Assembly: GCF_000003605.2 (NCBI RefSeq)
Contig: NW_003155737.1
Span: 709,246 to 742,886, forward strand
Length of the DNA stretch: 33,641 nt
DNA from: Saccoglossus kowalevskii
Taxonomy: Eukaryota; Hemichordata; Enteropneusta; Harrimaniidae
Direction of reading: 5' to 3'
Each line of letters starts with the position of its first letter. Position 1 is the first letter of the stretch. The position numbers and the translations under genes were made by a program. The notes under the pieces were generated by a model. The model saw nothing but the letters and a program-made list of their open reading frames with translations, was not told where the DNA came from and searched no databases. This document shows positions 33,531 through 33,641 of the stretch, piece by piece.

Positions 33531-33641
33531 AATTAGGCACTGAATGTATTAAAACGGATCTCGCAACCCCATTTGACACACTATTACACTACTGTACACA
33601 GTATCCAAACACTTTATTACAAATAAAAATGTTGATTTTAA

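Noticed and set aside
32641-33641. Possible SAP-domain exon of SARNP
   Set aside because: I looked on the minus strand for a helix-extension-helix LxxxxLKxxLxxRGL pattern with splice sites and found none. The region is satellite, MITE-like and dispersed repeat.
1-33641. tRNA, rRNA or snRNA genes
   Set aside because: No tRNA A/B-box pair with a cloverleaf, and no conserved rRNA or snRNA block, was recognised on reading. A covariance-model scan was not possible.

Overview
The window is nuclear DNA from an animal. The genes are split into short exons with GT/AG introns, there are several minisatellites and small transposon-like elements, and there are no bacterial-type operons or ribosome binding sites. 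The two recognisable families and the style of the intergenic repeats suit a bilaterian marine invertebrate. I cannot name the phylum from sequence alone. All three genes lie on the minus strand.

From left to right: positions 1-3386 are non-coding, with one inverted-repeat element and a pair of CRE palindromes. Positions 3387-8340 hold a complete six-exon gene (PLPP-A, 303 residues) for a lipid phosphate phosphatase with all three catalytic motifs intact. Positions 9281-13853 are a 4.6 kb minisatellite of about 47-bp units, starting about 0.9 kb upstream of the PLPP-A start codon. Positions 15994-23441 hold a second six-exon gene (PLPP-B, 295 residues). It is a head-to-tail tandem paralogue with the same intron positions and phases, and exons 3, 4 and 5 have identical lengths in the two genes. 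PLPP-B has lost the catalytic residues of motif 2 (PSGH is PSYD) and the Ser-Arg of motif 3 (now Leu-Gly), but keeps an open frame and good splice sites, so it looks like an expressed pseudophosphatase. Positions 23442-26941 are intergenic with three inverted-repeat elements. Positions 26942-31797 hold the eight 3' exons of a SARNP/CIP29/THO1-like mRNA-export factor; its SAP-domain exons must lie beyond the right edge. The right end is filled by two related 52-55-bp minisatellite blocks, split by an inverted-repeat insertion, and by a dispersed repeat.

The two PLPP genes would act at the plasma membrane or endomembranes on lysophosphatidate, phosphatidate or sphingosine-1-phosphate. PLPP-A should be the enzyme. 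PLPP-B may modulate it or bind lipid without hydrolysing it. SARNP is an unrelated nuclear RNA-export gene. It sits in strongly CpG-depleted DNA while the PLPP pair sits in CpG-rich DNA, a contrast expected if only the SARNP gene body is germline-methylated.

All exon calls were made by hand, from splice-site consensus, phase compatibility and comparison of the two paralogues. No database search was run.
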